A DNA stretch of 7,654 nt from Pseudomonadota bacterium. Lineage in GTDB: Bacteria; Pseudomonadota; Gammaproteobacteria; Burkholderiales; Casimicrobiaceae. The stretch lies in contig JAKLIE010000068.1 in NCBI GenBank assembly GCA_022709775.1, forward strand, positions 1 through 7,654. The letters are read 5' to 3'. The position numbers were made by a program, and so were the translations under genes. Below, one piece after another: positions 1 to 7,456 of this stretch (positions within the stretch are counted from its first letter, which is position 1; every line of letters starts with the position of its first letter). The notes under the pieces are model-generated. The model had not been told where the DNA came from. It saw only the letters and a list, made by a program, of their open reading frames with translations, and did not search any database.

Positions 1-1
1 C

Positions 2-172
2 GAGCTCGACCCCGACCGGTTCCGGCAGGTGCACCGCTCGATCATCGTGAACATGGGCGAGGTCGCGGGTGTGCGCCGCGACCTGCGAGGCCGGCTCACG
101 CTGCGCCTGCGCAGCCGCCCGGAGTCTCTGCCGGTGAGCGACCCGTACGCGCCGCTGTTCCGCGCGATGTAA
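2..172 (+). CDS. LytTR-family response regulator, C-terminal end (partial)
   Basis: The frame is open from the left edge and ends at TAA (170-172), giving the last 56 residues of a protein whose start lies outside the window. The core pattern, F-R-Q-V-H-R-S-I-I-V-N followed by a basic stretch and S-L-P-V-S-D-x-Y, matches the end of a LytTR DNA-binding domain. In that family H-R-S-x-[IL]-[VI]-N and the final L-P-V-S-R-x-Y segment are the most conserved parts. LytTR domains usually sit behind a receiver domain in two-component regulators (AlgR/LytR/AgrA type) and bind promoter DNA. The receiver domain cannot be seen here, so 'response regulator' is inferred from the usual architecture. The protein ends on a short tail (A-P-L-F-R-A-M). 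The next plus-strand gene starts 138 bases downstream, so co-transcription is possible but not shown. Confidence 0.82.
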   Translation, partial: ELDPDRFRQVHRSIIVNMGEVAGVRRDLRGRLTLRLRSRPESLPVSDPYAPLFRAM

Positions 173-281
173 CCCCGCCCGCTCCCGATTCGTGCGCGCG
201 GCGGGCGAATTCGTGTCCGCCGTCCCTCATCCGTCGCATTCCGCTGGCCGCGGCGCCCGCCATGGGCGTAGCGTGGGCTCC

Positions 282-293
282 CCGATGCATCGG
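282..293. promoter_or_regulatory. 12-bp perfect palindrome upstream of the secreted-protein gene
   Basis: CCGATGCATCGG is a perfect dyad that ends 17 bases before the ATG at 311. It could be an operator half-site pair or a small hairpin in the 5' leader. No sigma-70-like boxes were recognised around it. Function is inference only, since a 12-bp palindrome can arise by chance. Confidence 0.2.
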
Positions 294-310
294 TTCACGT
301 CGGAGGTCCC

Positions 311-1375
311 ATGCGATCGTCGAACGTCGTCCGTCAGCTCGCGCTCCTGCTTCTGCTCGCAGTCGCGCCCTCCGCCTTCGCCGCCCAGGTTGTCCGGATC
401 GCGAGAATCTTCTCTACCCAGGACGGCCTGACGCAGTTCGTGGAGCTCAGGCTCCTCGACGTCCCCGGAACCGTTCCGGCGGCGGTCACGTCGCTGCGGG
501 TGCGGGACGCGAACGGCAGCGTGTACGCAGGCCTTCCCCTCGCGCCCGTCTTCGCGCCGCCGACGCAGACCACGTACACGATCGCCGTCGACGGACTGTG
601 CCAGATCTCCTGCGACTTCGTACCCTACGGCGACACGGTGGCCGACGCGGTGGCCGATGGGCGGTTCCTCCCGACCGGCGGGGGGACGATCGAGCTCGTC
701 GGCCCCGACGGCGTGGCCGACGCATGGACCTACCCGGTGCTGCCCGACGACGGACGCACGATGCTCGACCGCGGGGAGGGCGCCGTGCCCGCGGTGTTCC
801 GCACGCAGACGACCTCGCCGGTCCCGGTGGACGCTCCGCGGGTCCTGTTGTCGGAGTTCGTGCACGAGGTCTCCGGCAGCTATTTCCGGACCTCGCGCGC
901 CGACGAGATCGTCGCGCTGGAGACCGGCCGAATTCCGGGCTGGAGCAGCACGTACAACGGCGTGTACGCCTTCGTGCGTCCGATGCCGGGCGTCGATGCC
1001 GCGTCGGCCGATGCGCGAACCGTCCCGGTGTGCCGGCTGCTGCTCACCGGCACGCACGGGTTCGCGCACTTCTACACCGCCTCCGTGGGCGAATGCGAGG
1101 CACTGCGCGCCGCCGGCGCGACACTCGAGAGCGAATCGATCTTCCACGTCGCGGAGCCCGACCCGGTCACCGGCGATTGCCCCGTCGTAGCAGCCGAGCT
1201 CGCCGACGGCTCGGTCCGGAGCTATCGGACCAGCGAGGTCCTCCGGTTCTGGGACGGAGGCGTCGATCCGCCGCGCCACCGGCTCGTGACGTCGGCACTC
1301 CATCGCGACCAGATGCTCGCCCGCGGCTGGATCCCCGAAGGGTACGGACCGCGCCACGTCGCGGTCTGCCTGTGA
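311..1375 (+). CDS. Secreted protein with DUF5648-like C-terminal repeats
   Basis: This is a 354-residue protein. The ATG at 311 is preceded by GGAGG (302-306). It opens with a clear Sec signal peptide: positive N-terminus, leucine run at about 10-17, and A-F-A before A-Q, so cleavage is predicted after residue 24. Residues 25 to about 170 form a beta-rich, unassigned region (F-V-E-L-R at 43-47; R-F-L-P-T-G-G-G-T at 118-126) reminiscent of lamin-tail-like surface domains; this resemblance is weak. Residues 178-353 look like the DUF5648 type, with repeated short blocks: S-Y-F-R-T (190-194), A-H-F-Y-T-A-S (252-258) followed by E-C-E, and H-R-L-V-T-S (323-328) followed by R-D-Q-M-L-A-R-G-W-I-P-E-G-Y-G. 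Six cysteines (97, 101, 241, 262, 290, 353) may form disulfides in the periplasm or outside the cell. The biochemical role of DUF5648 proteins is not established as far as I know; some occur in surface-associated or peptidase-linked proteins. The gene converges on rodA and is not part of the elongation operon. Confidence 0.85.
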   Translation: MRSSNVVRQLALLLLLAVAPSAFAAQVVRIARIFSTQDGLTQFVELRLLDVPGTVPAAVTSLRVRDANGSVYAGLPLAPVFAPPTQTTYTIAVDGLCQISCDFVPYGDTVADAVADGRFLPTGGGTIELVGPDGVADAWTYPVLPDDGRTMLDRGEGAVPAVFRTQTTSPVPVDAPRVLLSEFVHEVSGSYFRTSRADEIVALETGRIPGWSSTYNGVYAFVRPMPGVDAASADARTVPVCRLLLTGTHGFAHFYTASVGECEALRAAGATLESESIFHVAEPDPVTGDCPVVAAELADGSVRSYRTSEVLRFWDGGVDPPRHRLVTSALHRDQMLARGWIPEGYGPRHVAVCL

Positions 1376-1393
1376 CCGCCACCGCGCCGGCGA

Positions 1394-1415
1394 GCCGGGG
1401 CGGCATCGCCCCGGC
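1394..1415. terminator. Terminator-like hairpin between convergent genes
   Basis: A perfect 9-bp GC-rich stem (GCCGGGGCG / CGCCCCGGC) closes a 4-base loop (GCAT). It lies 18 bases after the stop of the secreted-protein gene and about 80 bases beyond the stop of rodA. The symmetric stem between two convergent genes fits a bidirectional transcription end. No run of T follows on either strand, so it is not a textbook intrinsic terminator. It might act with Rho or protect 3' ends. Confidence 0.4.
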
Positions 1416-1499
1416 CGCGCGATCGGCGGCGGTGCTGGCGAGGCCGGCGTCACCGGAGTCGGACGCGAGGCGTCACACACAAGCCCGACGGCGTTCGGC

Positions 1500-2618
1500 C
1501 TACGTCGTCACGAGCTTCCGGTGCGCCTGCACGCTCATCAGGATGCCGATCCCGATGAACAGCGACACCATCGCGGTGCCGCCGTACGACACGAACGGCA
1601 GCGGCACGCCCACCACCGGCAGGATGCCGCTCACCATCCCCATGTTGACGAACGCGTAGGTGAACAGCATCAGCGTCACGGCGCCGGCGATGAGCCGCGC
1701 GAACAGCGTCGACGCGTTCGACGCGATCACCATCGCGCGCGCGATCAGCACCAGGTAGAGGATCACCAGCAGCACGTTGCCGATGAGCCCGAACTCCTCG
1801 CCGAACACCGCGAAGATGAAGTCGGTGTGCTTCTCGGGCAGGAAGTCGAGGTGCGCCTGCGTTCCGTTGAGCCACCCCTTGCCGACGATGCCGCCCGAGC
1901 CGATCGCGATCGACGCCTGCGTCGTGTGGTAGCCCGCGCCCAGCGGATCCGTCGACGGATCGAGGAACGTGAGAACGCGCTGGCGCTGGTAGTCGTGGAG
2001 CTGCGTCCACAGGAACGGGCCCGCGGCGGCGCCGACCGCGGCGAGGCCGACGATCACCTTCCACGACAGTCCCGCCAGGAACAGCACGTAGAACCCCGAC
2101 GCGGTGAGCAGCAGCCCCGTGCCGAGATCCGGCTGGCGTTTGACGAGCCCGGCAGGCACGGCGATCAGCATCGCGGCGAACGCGAAGTCCGCCCAGCCGA
2201 TCCTCCCCTCGCGCTTCTGGAAGTACCAGGCGAGCATCAGCGGCAGCGCGATCTTCATGAGCTCGGAAGGCTGGAAGCGCACGAGGCCCAGGTCGAGCCA
2301 GCGACGCGAACCGTTGACGACGACGCCGAACAGCGCGACGCCCACGAGCATCACGACGCCTGCAGCGTAGAGAGGCAGCGCGACGCGGGAGAGCGTCTGC
2401 GGCGGCACGTTCGCGATCAGCCACATCGCGACGAGCGCCACGCCGAGGCTCACCGCCTGGTTCGTCAGGCGCGCGACGCTCTGGTCGGCGGCGGAGAAAA
2501 GCGTGACGAAGCCGACGCCCACGATCGTCATCGCGATCGCGAACAGCGGGCGGTCGATGCGCCGGACCAGCACCTCCCAGAGGCGCGCGAGCACGTCGCC
2601 GATGCGCAGCGCAGTCAT
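1500..2618 (-). CDS. rodA: RodA, SEDS peptidoglycan glycosyltransferase
   Basis: RodA (also called MrdB) is the SEDS-family glycosyltransferase that polymerises lipid II into glycan strands during cell elongation, acting in the inner membrane with PBP2. The 372-residue protein has the many hydrophobic segments expected of a 10-helix SEDS protein, and its length is normal for the family. Visible family motifs are N-G-S-R-R-W-L (102-108), R-F-Q-P-S-E (114-119), K-R-Q-P-D-L-G-T (160-167), P-E-K-H-T-D-F-I-F-A (261-270) and P-F-V-S-Y-G-G (341-347). The Asp of H-T-D (266) corresponds to the catalytic Asp known from RodA. The ATG overlaps the mrdA stop codon by one base (TGATG), which argues for translational coupling and fixes the start. 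RodA rather than FtsW is favoured because it directly follows mrdA and mreBCD. It is the last gene of the operon, and nothing is missing from the core motifs. Confidence 0.98.
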   Translation of the reverse strand: MTALRIGDVLARLWEVLVRRIDRPLFAIAMTIVGVGFVTLFSAADQSVARLTNQAVSLGVALVAMWLIANVPPQTLSRVALPLYAAGVVMLVGVALFGVVVNGSRRWLDLGLVRFQPSELMKIALPLMLAWYFQKREGRIGWADFAFAAMLIAVPAGLVKRQPDLGTGLLLTASGFYVLFLAGLSWKVIVGLAAVGAAAGPFLWTQLHDYQRQRVLTFLDPSTDPLGAGYHTTQASIAIGSGGIVGKGWLNGTQAHLDFLPEKHTDFIFAVFGEEFGLIGNVLLVILYLVLIARAMVIASNASTLFARLIAGAVTLMLFTYAFVNMGMVSGILPVVGVPLPFVSYGGTAMVSLFIGIGILMSVQAHRKLVTT

Positions 2619-4600
2619 CAGTCGCTCGTATCGTCGGCGTCGGGGGCGGGTCCCTCGTGGAGCGGCGCCGGACCGGCGGCCTTGAGGCCCAGCAGGTAGT
2701 AGTCGAGCACCTGGCGCGCGATCGGCGCCGCCGCCTGCGCGCCGAAGCCGCCGTTCTCGACGAGCACGGCGAGCGCGATGGCGGGCTTCTCCGCGGGCGC
2801 GTAGGCGACGTACCACGCGTGGTCGCGCAACCGCTCGTCGACCTTGTGCGCCTTGTACTCCTCGCCCTTGAGCGAGAACACCTGCGCGGTGCCGGTCTTG
2901 CCGCCCGAGACGTAGGCCGCGCCCCTGAACGCCGCGGCGCTCGTGCCCTCCCGGTTGACCTGCACGAGCGCGTTGCGGATCACCTCGAGGTGCTCCGGCT
3001 TCACCGCGAGCCGGTAGGCGGGCTCGCGCACGATCGCGCGCGACTCGCGCGTGCGGGCATCCTCGATGCGCTGGACGAGGTGGGGTCGGAACGCGACGCC
3101 GTCGTTCGCGATCGTCGCGGTCGCGTGCGCGAGCTGGACCGGCGTGAACGCCGTGTAGCCCTGCCCGATGCCCGCCGAGATCGAGTCGCCGAGGTACCAC
3201 TTGCGGTGCTCCTCGCGGTACTGCGCACCCGAGAAGCGCTGGCGCTTCCATTCGCGCGACGGCAGCACGCCCGGGAGCTCGCCTTCGATGTCGATGCCCG
3301 TCGGCCGGCCGAAGCCCATCGACGACATGAAACGCCAGGTGTCGTCGATGTCGGTGTCGTTCGCGAGCAGGTAGAAGTACGTGTCGCACGACACGACGAT
3401 CGCCTTCGTCATGTCGACCGTGCCGTGGCCGCCCTTCTTGTCGTCGCGGAAGCGGTGCGCCGCGCCGGCAAGCTGGAAGTAGCCGGGGTCGGCGAACGCC
3501 TGCGTCGGCGTACGCTTGCCCGAAGCGAGCGCGCCGAGCGCGAGGAACGGCTTGATCGTCGATCCGGGCGGATAGGCGCCGCGCAGCGGACGGTTGAGCA
3601 GCGGCTTGTCGGGCGACTCGTTCAGCTCCTGCCACGACGCCGAGTCGATGCCGTCGACGAACAGGTTCGGGTCGTAGCCGGGCCTCGACACGAATGCGAG
3701 CACGTCGCCGGTCGCGGGCTCGATCGCGACGAGCGCCCCCCGCCGGTCGCCGAACGCCGCCTCCGCCGCCGCCTGCAGGTTGATGTCGATCGACAGCCGC
3801 AGGTTGTTGCCGGACACCGGCGGCGTGCGCGACAGCGTGCGTACCGCGCGCCCGCCGGCGTCGACCTCGACCTCCTCGACGCCGGTCGTTCCGTGCAGCT
3901 CGCGCTCGTAGGTGAGCTCGACGCCGACCTTGCCGATCGTGTCGGTGCCCTTGTAGTCGGCGCCCTCCTCCCACGATGCGATGCGCGCGAGGTCGCGCTC
4001 GGTGATGCGGCCGATGTAGCCGATCACGTGCGACGCCACCGCGCCGAACGGGTAGTTGCGGAACAGGCGCGCCTTGATCTCGACGCCGGGAAAGCGGTAG
4101 CGGTTGGCCGCGAAGCGCGCCACCTCGTCGTCGGTGAGCTTGGTGCGGATCGGCAGGCTCTCGAAGTTCTTCGACTCCTCCATGAGCTTCCGGAAGCGCC
4201 TCCGGTCGCGCGGCGTGATGTCGACGACGCCGGCGAGCGCGTCGATCGTGGCCTCGAGGTCGCGCACGCGCGTAGGCTGGATCTCGAGCGTGTAGGCCGA
4301 GTAGCTCTGCGCGAGGACGACGCCGTTTCGATCGGTGATCACGCCGCGGTTGGGCGCGATCGGGACGATCGCGATCCGGTTGGTCTCCGCGAGCGTGCTG
4401 AAGTGGCCGTGCTGCGCGACCTGCAGGTAGACGAAGCGTCCGACGAGCGCCGCGAACGCGACGAGCACCGCGCTGCCCGCGACCGCGAGCCGGCGGCGGA
4501 AGCGAACGAGCTCGCGCTCGGGGTTGCGGAGCTCGGAGGCGCCGAACGCGCCGGTGTCGCTCGCGCGGCGTCGCTTCGAGAAGAGCCTGCGGCGGATCAT
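2618..4600 (-). CDS. mrdA: Penicillin-binding protein 2, elongation-specific transpeptidase
   Basis: PBP2 is the class B transpeptidase that crosslinks peptidoglycan laid down by RodA; it is anchored in the inner membrane with its catalytic domain in the periplasm. From the ATG at 4600 the protein has 660 residues, close to the usual 630-650. A basic cytoplasmic head (1-38) is followed by one membrane helix (about 38-59) and then the pedestal region, which includes N-R-G-V-I-T-D-R-N-G at about 84-93. The transpeptidase domain carries all three active-site motifs: S-T-I-K (Ser347, Lys350), S-C-D (404-406) and K-T-G-T-A (568-572). The Asp/Glu-rich C-terminal tail ends D-D-T-S-D. An in-frame TTG at 4609 would add three residues. 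ATG was preferred because of its codon, and neither start has a clear ribosome binding site. The start lies 10 bases after the mreD stop, and the stop overlaps the rodA ATG. The gene is intact. Confidence 0.97.
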   Translation of the reverse strand: MIRRRLFSKRRRASDTGAFGASELRNPERELVRFRRRLAVAGSAVLVAFAALVGRFVYLQVAQHGHFSTLAETNRIAIVPIAPNRGVITDRNGVVLAQSYSAYTLEIQPTRVRDLEATIDALAGVVDITPRDRRRFRKLMEESKNFESLPIRTKLTDDEVARFAANRYRFPGVEIKARLFRNYPFGAVASHVIGYIGRITERDLARIASWEEGADYKGTDTIGKVGVELTYERELHGTTGVEEVEVDAGGRAVRTLSRTPPVSGNNLRLSIDINLQAAAEAAFGDRRGALVAIEPATGDVLAFVSRPGYDPNLFVDGIDSASWQELNESPDKPLLNRPLRGAYPPGSTIKPFLALGALASGKRTPTQAFADPGYFQLAGAAHRFRDDKKGGHGTVDMTKAIVVSCDTYFYLLANDTDIDDTWRFMSSMGFGRPTGIDIEGELPGVLPSREWKRQRFSGAQYREEHRKWYLGDSISAGIGQGYTAFTPVQLAHATATIANDGVAFRPHLVQRIEDARTRESRAIVREPAYRLAVKPEHLEVIRNALVQVNREGTSAAAFRGAAYVSGGKTGTAQVFSLKGEEYKAHKVDERLRDHAWYVAYAPAEKPAIALAVLVENGGFGAQAAAPIARQVLDYYLLGLKAAGPAPLHEGPAPDADDTSD

Positions 4601-4610
4601 CGTCGGCAAT

Positions 4611-5153
4611 TCAGAACGTCGACGACGACCGCGTCGGCCGCTGCGGCCACTGCAGGACGACGGTGAGCGGCGGCCACAGCAGCGCGCCGACGATCGGCGG
4701 GACCGCGTAGGTCCAGCGCGGGAGCGGCGCGCCGCCGATCACGCGCACCGCGAGCACGAGCAGCGCGCACGCGGCGAGCAGGAACGCGACCTGCACCGCC
4801 TGCTGCCAGAGCGGGAAGCGCAGCACGCGGCGGCGGAAATACTCGGCGCCGTACGCGAGCACCGCGTAGGCGAGCGCGTGCTGGCCGAACAGCGTGGCGT
4901 CGACGACGTCCATCACGAGGCCGAGCGTCCACGAGACGCCGACGCCGACGTAGCGCGGCGCCTGGATGCACCAGTAGAGCAGCGTGAGCGCGACGAAGTC
5001 GGGCTTGAGCGCGAGCGCGACACCCGAGGTCGGAAGCGTGTTGGCGACGAGCGCGAGCGCGAGCGTCAGCACCACGAACCACGGCTTCGCCGGCTTGAGG
5101 ATCTCCTCGGGACGCGCGGGCGCGAACGAGGGGACGCGCGAGGCCAGACTCAC
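4611..5153 (-). CDS. mreD: MreD, rod shape-determining membrane protein
   Basis: MreD is a small polytopic inner-membrane protein of the elongasome that associates with MreC and influences PBP2/RodA activity. The 180-residue product is of usual size and mostly hydrophobic. It carries the two stretches most typical of the family: K-P-D-F-V-A-L-T-L-L-Y-W (50-61) and G-L-V-M-D-V-V-D-A-T-L-F-G (78-90), the latter followed by L-A-Y. The N-terminal 24 residues are a soluble lead-in before the first helix. The start is a GTG, since no other in-frame start codon is nearby. GGAAG at 5162-5166 (minus strand) sits 8 bases upstream, a good ribosome binding site. The mreC stop is 22 bases upstream, and the gap holds a 9-codon ORF that touches both neighbours (separate entry). 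MreD is poorly conserved in sequence, so the call rests on motifs plus position between mreC and mrdA. Confidence 0.96.
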   Translation of the reverse strand: MSLASRVPSFAPARPEEILKPAKPWFVVLTLALALVANTLPTSGVALALKPDFVALTLLYWCIQAPRYVGVGVSWTLGLVMDVVDATLFGQHALAYAVLAYGAEYFRRRVLRFPLWQQAVQVAFLLAACALLVLAVRVIGGAPLPRWTYAVPPIVGALLWPPLTVVLQWPQRPTRSSSTF

Positions 5154-5179
5154 CGCGCGGACTTCCGGAGGGCGCTCAT
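5150..5179 (-). other. Nine-codon ORF bridging mreC and mreD (possible coupling ORF)
   Basis: On the minus strand an ATG at 5179-5177 overlaps the mreC stop as ATGA. It opens a 9-codon frame (M-S-A-L-R-K-S-A-R) whose TGA at 5152-5150 overlaps the mreD start as GTGA. A terminating mreC ribosome could re-initiate, translate nine codons and stop exactly at the mreD start. The mreD ribosome binding site GGAAG lies inside it. The geometry is directly visible, but whether it is translated is unknown, and it may be chance. Confidence 0.3.
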
Positions 5180-6099
5180 CCGCCGCGCCGCGCCTTCGCG
5201 CGGCCCCCCTTGCGCGCCGGATCCGCCTCCGACGGCTCCTCGGGGCGCGGCGGCAGCGCGACCGGCGGCGCGAGCACGAGCAGCGTCTCGCTGCGGTCGA
5301 CGCCGCCCAGCGGTGCGCACTCGATGCGCGCGAACATCTGCCCGGTCTCGCGCTCGACGCCCGTCACCTGCGCGACGGCGAGCCCCGGCGGATAGGTGCC
5401 GTCGAGACCCGACGTGACCAGGCGGTCGCCGACGCGGATGTCCGCCGACGGCGGCGTGAACCTGAGCTCGGGCGCGCGGCCGGCGCCCGCGCCGAAGAGC
5501 ACGCTGCGCACGCCGCTGCGCTCGACCTTCACCGGCACCGCGTGGTCCTTGTCGGTGACGAGCGTGACCTCGGACATCGTCGGATGGACGCGCGTCAGCT
5601 GGCCCACGACGCCGTGCTCGTCGATCACCGCGCTGCCCGCCACGAGGCCGGATTCGCTTCCGCGGCTCACGAACAGCTTCTGCGCGAACGGGTCGCGGCC
5701 CGTGTAGAGCACCTGCACGACCGTGGACCCCTCCGCATGGCGGGCCTTGAGGCCGGCGAGCGCCTTCAGCCGCGCGTTCTCGTCGCGCACCGGTGCGTAG
5801 CCCTGCGCCGCGGGCGACTGCGCGATCAGTTCGGACTTCAGGCGCTCGTTCTCGCGCTCGAGGTCGCGCTTCGACGCGAAGTAGGCGGCAACGCTGTCGA
5901 GCGCCTCGCCGGGGACCCGCACCAGGCGCTGGAGCGGGAACAGGATCGCACCCGCCGCGTGGCGCACGTCCTCGAGGTAGCGGAAGCGCGCGTCCGCGAA
6001 CAGAAGCACGATCGACGCCAGCCCGAGGAACGTGACGCGCGCCAGTGGGGAGGGGCCGCGGCGGAAGATCGGCGGCGGCTCGGCGGGGATCGGGCGCAT
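5176..6099 (-). CDS. mreC: MreC, rod shape-determining scaffold protein
   Basis: MreC is a bitopic inner-membrane protein whose periplasmic part self-associates and activates PBP2-RodA. The 307-residue protein has a short Pro-rich cytoplasmic head (1-15), one membrane helix (about 20-36), a charged coiled-coil segment (about 68-118, rich in E/R/K with E-R-E-N-E-R-L-K at 81-88) and the beta-barrel MreC core (about 122-278). Signature stretches are G-R-D-P-F (134-138), G-L-V-A-G-S-A-V-I-D-E-H-G-V-V-G (151-166) and G-D-R-L-V-T-S-G-L-D-G-T-Y-P-P-G (224-239). It ends in a basic tail (296-307, R-K-G-G-R-A-K-A-R-R-G-G) beyond the conserved core. The ATG at 6099 is the only plausible start, because an in-frame TGA occurs four codons upstream (6111-6109). 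There is no Shine-Dalgarno sequence: the position it should occupy is taken by the foot of a 26-bp inverted repeat. Confidence 0.97.
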   Translation of the reverse strand: MRPIPAEPPPIFRRGPSPLARVTFLGLASIVLLFADARFRYLEDVRHAAGAILFPLQRLVRVPGEALDSVAAYFASKRDLERENERLKSELIAQSPAAQGYAPVRDENARLKALAGLKARHAEGSTVVQVLYTGRDPFAQKLFVSRGSESGLVAGSAVIDEHGVVGQLTRVHPTMSEVTLVTDKDHAVPVKVERSGVRSVLFGAGAGRAPELRFTPPSADIRVGDRLVTSGLDGTYPPGLAVAQVTGVERETGQMFARIECAPLGGVDRSETLLVLAPPVALPPRPEEPSEADPARKGGRAKARRGG

Positions 6100-6104
6100 G
6101 AATT

Positions 6105-6186
6105 GGGGTCAGAGCCGTAATTCGGGGAGGCTGCTTCCGTTCGTCTCGCTCAATCGCCGCCCTCCCCGAATTACGGCTCTGACCCC
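6105..6186. repeat. Perfect 26-bp inverted repeat, REPIN/MITE-like, in the mreB-mreC gap
   Basis: The arms at 6105-6130 and 6161-6186 are exact reverse complements over 26 bases, separated by a 30-base loop (6131-6160). The left arm starts GGGGTCAGAGCCG and ends CGGGGAGG. The sequence at 6101-6122 is itself an imperfect palindrome (AATT at both ends, GG/CC inside), so the element has a palindrome-within-inverted-pair layout like a REPIN. From memory, GGGGTCAGA-type repeats bounded by AATT recur in proteobacterial genomes, often near REP-associated tyrosine transposases; that link is not tested here. No target-site duplication is visible. It occupies most of an otherwise tight operon gap: 21 bases from the mreB stop and 5 bases from the mreC ATG. 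On the transcribed minus strand no U-run follows the stem, so it is not a standard terminator. It contains no credible gene. Confidence 0.85.
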
Positions 6187-6207
6187 GCTTCAGTCCGGGC
6201 CCCGCAC

Positions 6208-7345
<1,138 letters not shown>

Positions 7346-7456
7346 ACTCGGGCTACCGCACTGAAAACGCGCAGGTTTCCGCCGTTTTCGGGCGCCGCGC
7401 CGCCCGACCCGGCCGGGGGACGTCCGGCGACGTCCGACACCCGGTTCCGATCCCCG

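Noticed and set aside
254..268. 5-bp stem CGCCC/GGGCG upstream of the secreted-protein gene
   Set aside because: It is too short and too common in GC-rich sequence to support a terminator or regulatory call.
192..431. Short overlapping frames around the start of the secreted-protein gene
   Set aside because: They have no ribosome binding site or recognisable protein pattern and conflict with the signal-peptide-bearing frame from 311.
1521..2699. 392-codon plus-strand open frame antisense to rodA
   Set aside because: The translation is low-complexity (His/Arg/Asp/Glu rich) and mirrors the codons of RodA, so it is a shadow frame.
1500..3974. 824-codon minus-strand frame that looks like an mrdA-rodA fusion
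   Set aside because: It is simply the rodA frame extended upstream through mrdA in the wrong frame. The first half is Arg-rich noise, while the true mrdA reads in another frame and stops at 2618, overlapping the rodA ATG.
2657..4666. 669-codon plus-strand open frame antisense to mrdA
   Set aside because: It is a GC-rich mirror of a clearly coding gene: highly Arg/Glu/Asp/Ala-biased translation, no domain pattern, and it starts and ends within neighbouring genes. The minus-strand product has all PBP2 motifs.
6105..6186. Inverted repeat as an intrinsic terminator after mreB
   Set aside because: The stem is far longer than a usual terminator, has a 30-base loop, and is followed on the transcribed strand by AATTC and the mreC ATG with no U-run. 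Termination here would also silence essential downstream genes.
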